This document shows positions 40,501-43,270 of a DNA stretch of 43,270 bases, piece by piece. Origin of the DNA: a bacterium UBP6_UBA1209 (lineage in GTDB: Bacteria > UBP6 > UBA1177). The stretch covers positions 1-43,270 of the forward strand of contig DBXP01000014.1 of the NCBI GenBank assembly GCA_002309575.1, written 5' to 3'. The translations under genes were made by a program, and so were the position numbers. The notes under the pieces were generated by a model. It worked only from the letters and a program-made list of their open reading frames with translations. It was not told where the DNA came from and made no database searches. Each line of letters begins with the position of its first letter. The first letter of the stretch is position 1.

Positions 40501-40763
40501 AACCGCCGATGGCAGGAAGGATCCAGATCGCAAAAGGTCTTGTCCTTAGCGAATCGGAAACGCAGCCTTACGAGATCCCGATCAAATCAAAAGTCTTCAC
40601 CTATTCATGTCAGGAAGGCGATGTAAGTTGCGAAACCGAGAAGAAAAGCGGCGGCTGCGCAGTTCTTGAAGTCGAATCCGACAACACGGAACTTCTTTTT
40701 GTCGCGCTGATCTCTGTTGCGGCGATGCTTGGTCTGGCTCTTCTCAGAAAAAAACTCTCCTAA
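37521..40763 (+). CDS. Large exported protein with DUF11-like region and a GGC/membrane/basic C-terminal tail
   Basis: The 1080-residue protein has a signal peptide (about 1-21, SALSA before the likely cut). The N-terminal 440 residues form one or more beta-rich domains I do not recognise. A DUF11-like conserved-repeat region (about 450-640, with FYLVKVQNWGEDEAESVRIADELD and VRYKVKP) and a Cys-rich linker (SCVPVASCATP, PQCGTGYVC) follow, then further beta domains with calcium-site-like DKDGNGIYDE and DSNNDGKGD. The C-terminus is tripartite: KKSGGCAV, a hydrophobic helix (about 1056-1075) and RKKLS, as in Cys-containing sorting tails such as MYXO-CTERM. I choose the ATG at 37521, with GGAGG four bases upstream. 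A surface-anchored role is inferred. Confidence 0.85.
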   Translation: MKNAKFVMFFMILFAVSALSAEVYGNMIGGEPAESWEDGGQDFFVMFNSNLDDKFIFEGEELKNPDETDQSKKIAVNPQGDTCLEESKFTLDKFHIPEDAIIEKAYLIWMGAVDPEKLDEPTDNEVFFSFEQAADPSVKVVRNNDEGNTPITAPEAKKIPNLDYEGYKASFGFEGLTYKDEVEIGCSETAHGTPEKDFRLGYFTYRVDITDFFNEIYAKNKEKGHQEGSGEYYGTYTFSGLDCTEHDAYKCKTTMVSAWSVFFIYRSKHIKPKKIYFYNGLSFVYGIESTAKVSGFELPNFPTMRLTTMIAEGDPSLVKPELANIEEISLMGENAERPYMLYNDCNPMTSYNDTTVSYYEVYNSISSIVNWDPAAEESNKLKCVSGADEGVNYGIDVDTFLLDSENDPNLQEHLLKGNKSMDVRLSVNQDAIFTNFMVLSVDIKGSNFDIPDEDEKYFCACPSTDASATDYYCPGSDKNREFFYLVKVQNWGEDEAESVRIADELDSQLVYVPGTTAMATNCRKATKDDETKKGDICDDWKPIPDKEGEGNARFPLSGKGYKLSDKMRQCYMEGEKKVCLDKILVRYKVKPKPLAEIGKNAVFSNIAELSDSKSDSPYKTNRSYPLKLKPGSCVPVASCATPTEEMCGGVKNDKECGEEGLPQCGTGYVCENFKCKDDPETMCSAAELTLAPGKNTPPVDTNTIIAKDNNGLPLVLGQFTLQASNCDEGKVFNFDAFSVRYDTKSDDKFSFSEVELIYDKDGNGIYDETAGDKIISASVDENPNNEFYISVKSNAKKYIGKELSYFLVRAKVDYKKEEVAKNTSFRFFLESGAVRANATDDGNTAKVTFEKNKDEIEFATFYLEPTGNYFIITIGAHDPSVPPISEMNGGIPVMQLRTKAVEVANTVKTMIIKIPSDTYVKFGDKNGIKGISLWIDSNNDGKGDTKIAEKTTFESGESSKITFKSSDFSKPLKYEAGEEKYLVVNVDFNMAKSEPPMAGRIQIAKGLVLSESETQPYEIPIKSKVFTYSCQEGDVSCETEKKSGGCAVLEVESDNTELLFVALISVAAMLGLALLRKKLS

Positions 40764-40912
40764 ACCTATAAATTTTTAATCTAAATACTTTCTTTCAGTT
40801 TACTTTTTCTTCATTTTGTGCTACTCAGCATCAGTTTTTTTGTGTTCAGTTACACTTTGACTTGACGGTTTAAATCTTTTCAGCTGATTTTTCGGCGGGA
40901 AAGAGATTGTTT

Positions 40913-40918
40913 TATAAT
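40913..40918 (+). promoter_or_regulatory. -10 element before the ALDH pair
   Basis: A perfect TATAAT lies 31 bases before the ATG at 40949, but the -35 region (TTTTCGG) is poor. The 185-base gap 40764-40948 is T-rich, with a TTGACTTGACGG stretch too far upstream to serve, and holds no gene. Confidence 0.5.
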
Positions 40919-40948
40919 GTTTGTCTGCGTTTATCGCGAGGAGGAAAC

Positions 40949-42496
<1,548 letters not shown>

Positions 42497-42512
42497 TTTA
42501 TAGGAGAAGAAA

Positions 42513-43270
42513 ATGACAAACGCTATCTATTCGATTCCGCGTCCGCAGAATGAACCCGTTTACGCTTATGCTCCGGGTTCTGCTGAAAAGAAGCTTCTGA
42601 AAGATGAACTTGCTGCACAGCTCAAACAGGAAGTCGAGATTCCGCTCATTATCGGCGGCAAAGAGATCAAAACCGGTAAAACGATGAAAGTTGTTGCTCC
42701 GCACGATCACAAACACGTTCTCGGTGTATGCCATCTCGGCGGCGAAAAAGAAGTCCAGAAGGCCATCAAATGCGCTCTTGAAGCAAAAAGAGAGTGGGAG
42801 AACATGGACTGGCACCAGAGAGCTGCCATTTTCATGAAGGCGGGCGAGCTTATTTCGCAGAGATACCGCTACAAAATGAATGCAGCAACGATGCTCAACC
42901 AGAGCAAGACCTGCCATCAGGCTGAGATCGATTCCACTTGCGAACTCATCGACTTCTGCCGTTTCAATTCTCACTATATGCAGGAGATCTACCGCAGACA
43001 GGATCTTCACAACGATAAAGGAACATGGAACCGCGTAGAGTTCAGAGCTCTCGAAGGCTTCGTTCTCGCAGTAACTCCTTTCAACTTCACCTCTATCGCA
43101 GGAAACCTTCCGATGTCTCCGGCTCTTATGGGCAACGTAGTTCTCTGGAAACCGGCTTCGACCGCTCTTCTTTCGAACTACTACCTTATGAAGATCTTCC
43201 AGGAAGCAGGACTTCCGGACGGCGTTATCAACTTCCTTCCGGGCCGCGGCGGCAGCATCGGCGATCCGGC
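42513..43270 (+). CDS. pruA: L-glutamate gamma-semialdehyde (1-pyrroline-5-carboxylate) dehydrogenase, ALDH4 type (partial)
   Basis: The 252 visible residues run off the window end. They match the N-terminal half of the ALDH4 family: EIPLIIGGKEIKTG, a Leu/Ala-rich helix with REWENMDWHQRAAIFMKAGE, AATMLNQSKTCHQAEIDSTC, ELIDFCRFN, LEGFVLAVTPFNFTSIAGN, LMGNVVLWKPASTALLSNY and AGLPDGVINFLPGRGG. The catalytic Cys is beyond the end. The enzyme oxidises glutamate semialdehyde to glutamate, the second step of proline use. AGGAG lies seven bases before the ATG. It is the second gene of an ALDH pair. Confidence 0.93.
   Translation, partial: MTNAIYSIPRPQNEPVYAYAPGSAEKKLLKDELAAQLKQEVEIPLIIGGKEIKTGKTMKVVAPHDHKHVLGVCHLGGEKEVQKAIKCALEAKREWENMDWHQRAAIFMKAGELISQRYRYKMNAATMLNQSKTCHQAEIDSTCELIDFCRFNSHYMQEIYRRQDLHNDKGTWNRVEFRALEGFVLAVTPFNFTSIAGNLPMSPALMGNVVLWKPASTALLSNYYLMKIFQEAGLPDGVINFLPGRGGSIGDP

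Overview
The window looks like chromosomal DNA of a Gram-negative, probably strictly anaerobic bacterium of roughly even GC content. The evidence is: several lipoproteins with clear lipoboxes, a TonB-like protein ending in an AgmX/PglI-type domain (a domain I associate with Myxococcota and related deltaproteobacterial lineages), RnfB, and a giant 2-hydroxyacyl-CoA-dehydratase-type activase. Many exported proteins carry Asp/Ser/Thr/Gly 'DSGD' linkers, which also suits Myxococcota-like genomes. The placement is an inference from protein families, not a phylogeny.

Layout. 1-4588 (mostly +): the end of a probable inositol-3-phosphate synthase, an SLT lytic transglycosylase, a small Cys-rich repeat protein, fabZ (-), then an rseC-like gene with rnfB. 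4595-20281 (mostly -): an alpha/beta hydrolase; a run with a double-ASKHA CoA activase, cobO, an unknown gene, a membrane TPR protein, an M23 peptidase and a MalK-type ATPase; then fau-rny-ymdB. A + strand pair (CxxC-x17-CxxC zinc protein, recX) follows. It faces a - strand run reading DUF4911-like gene, envelope protein, ECF sigma factor, anti-sigma factor.

20443-23060 is an AT-rich accessory islet bounded by two degenerate direct-repeat copies. It holds an AAA ATPase, a frameshifted rloB and a C-terminal stub of a YhcG/DUF1016 nuclease, so it reads as a decaying defence locus. Next to it lie REP-like palindromes.

23060-27990 (-): TonB-like gene, radA, a U32 peptidase, a DUF1566 lipoprotein. 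28153-33716: lpdA (+), an ankyrin membrane protein and a POT-like MFS transporter (-), and a znuC-znuB pair (+) preceded by a tandem octamer array. 33717-40763: three adjacent - strand exported Cys-rich proteins sharing one promoter design, and a divergent 1080-residue exported protein with a Gly-Gly-Cys/membrane/basic C-terminal sorting-type tail. 40949-43270: two aldehyde dehydrogenases in tandem (ALDH7 and ALDH4 types), the second cut by the window end.

Most genes are housekeeping. The most unusual parts are the co-regulated exported-protein cluster at 33.7-40.8 kb, the decaying rloAB/yhcG islet, the Cys-rich repeat protein at 2.4 kb, and the octamer array before znuC.
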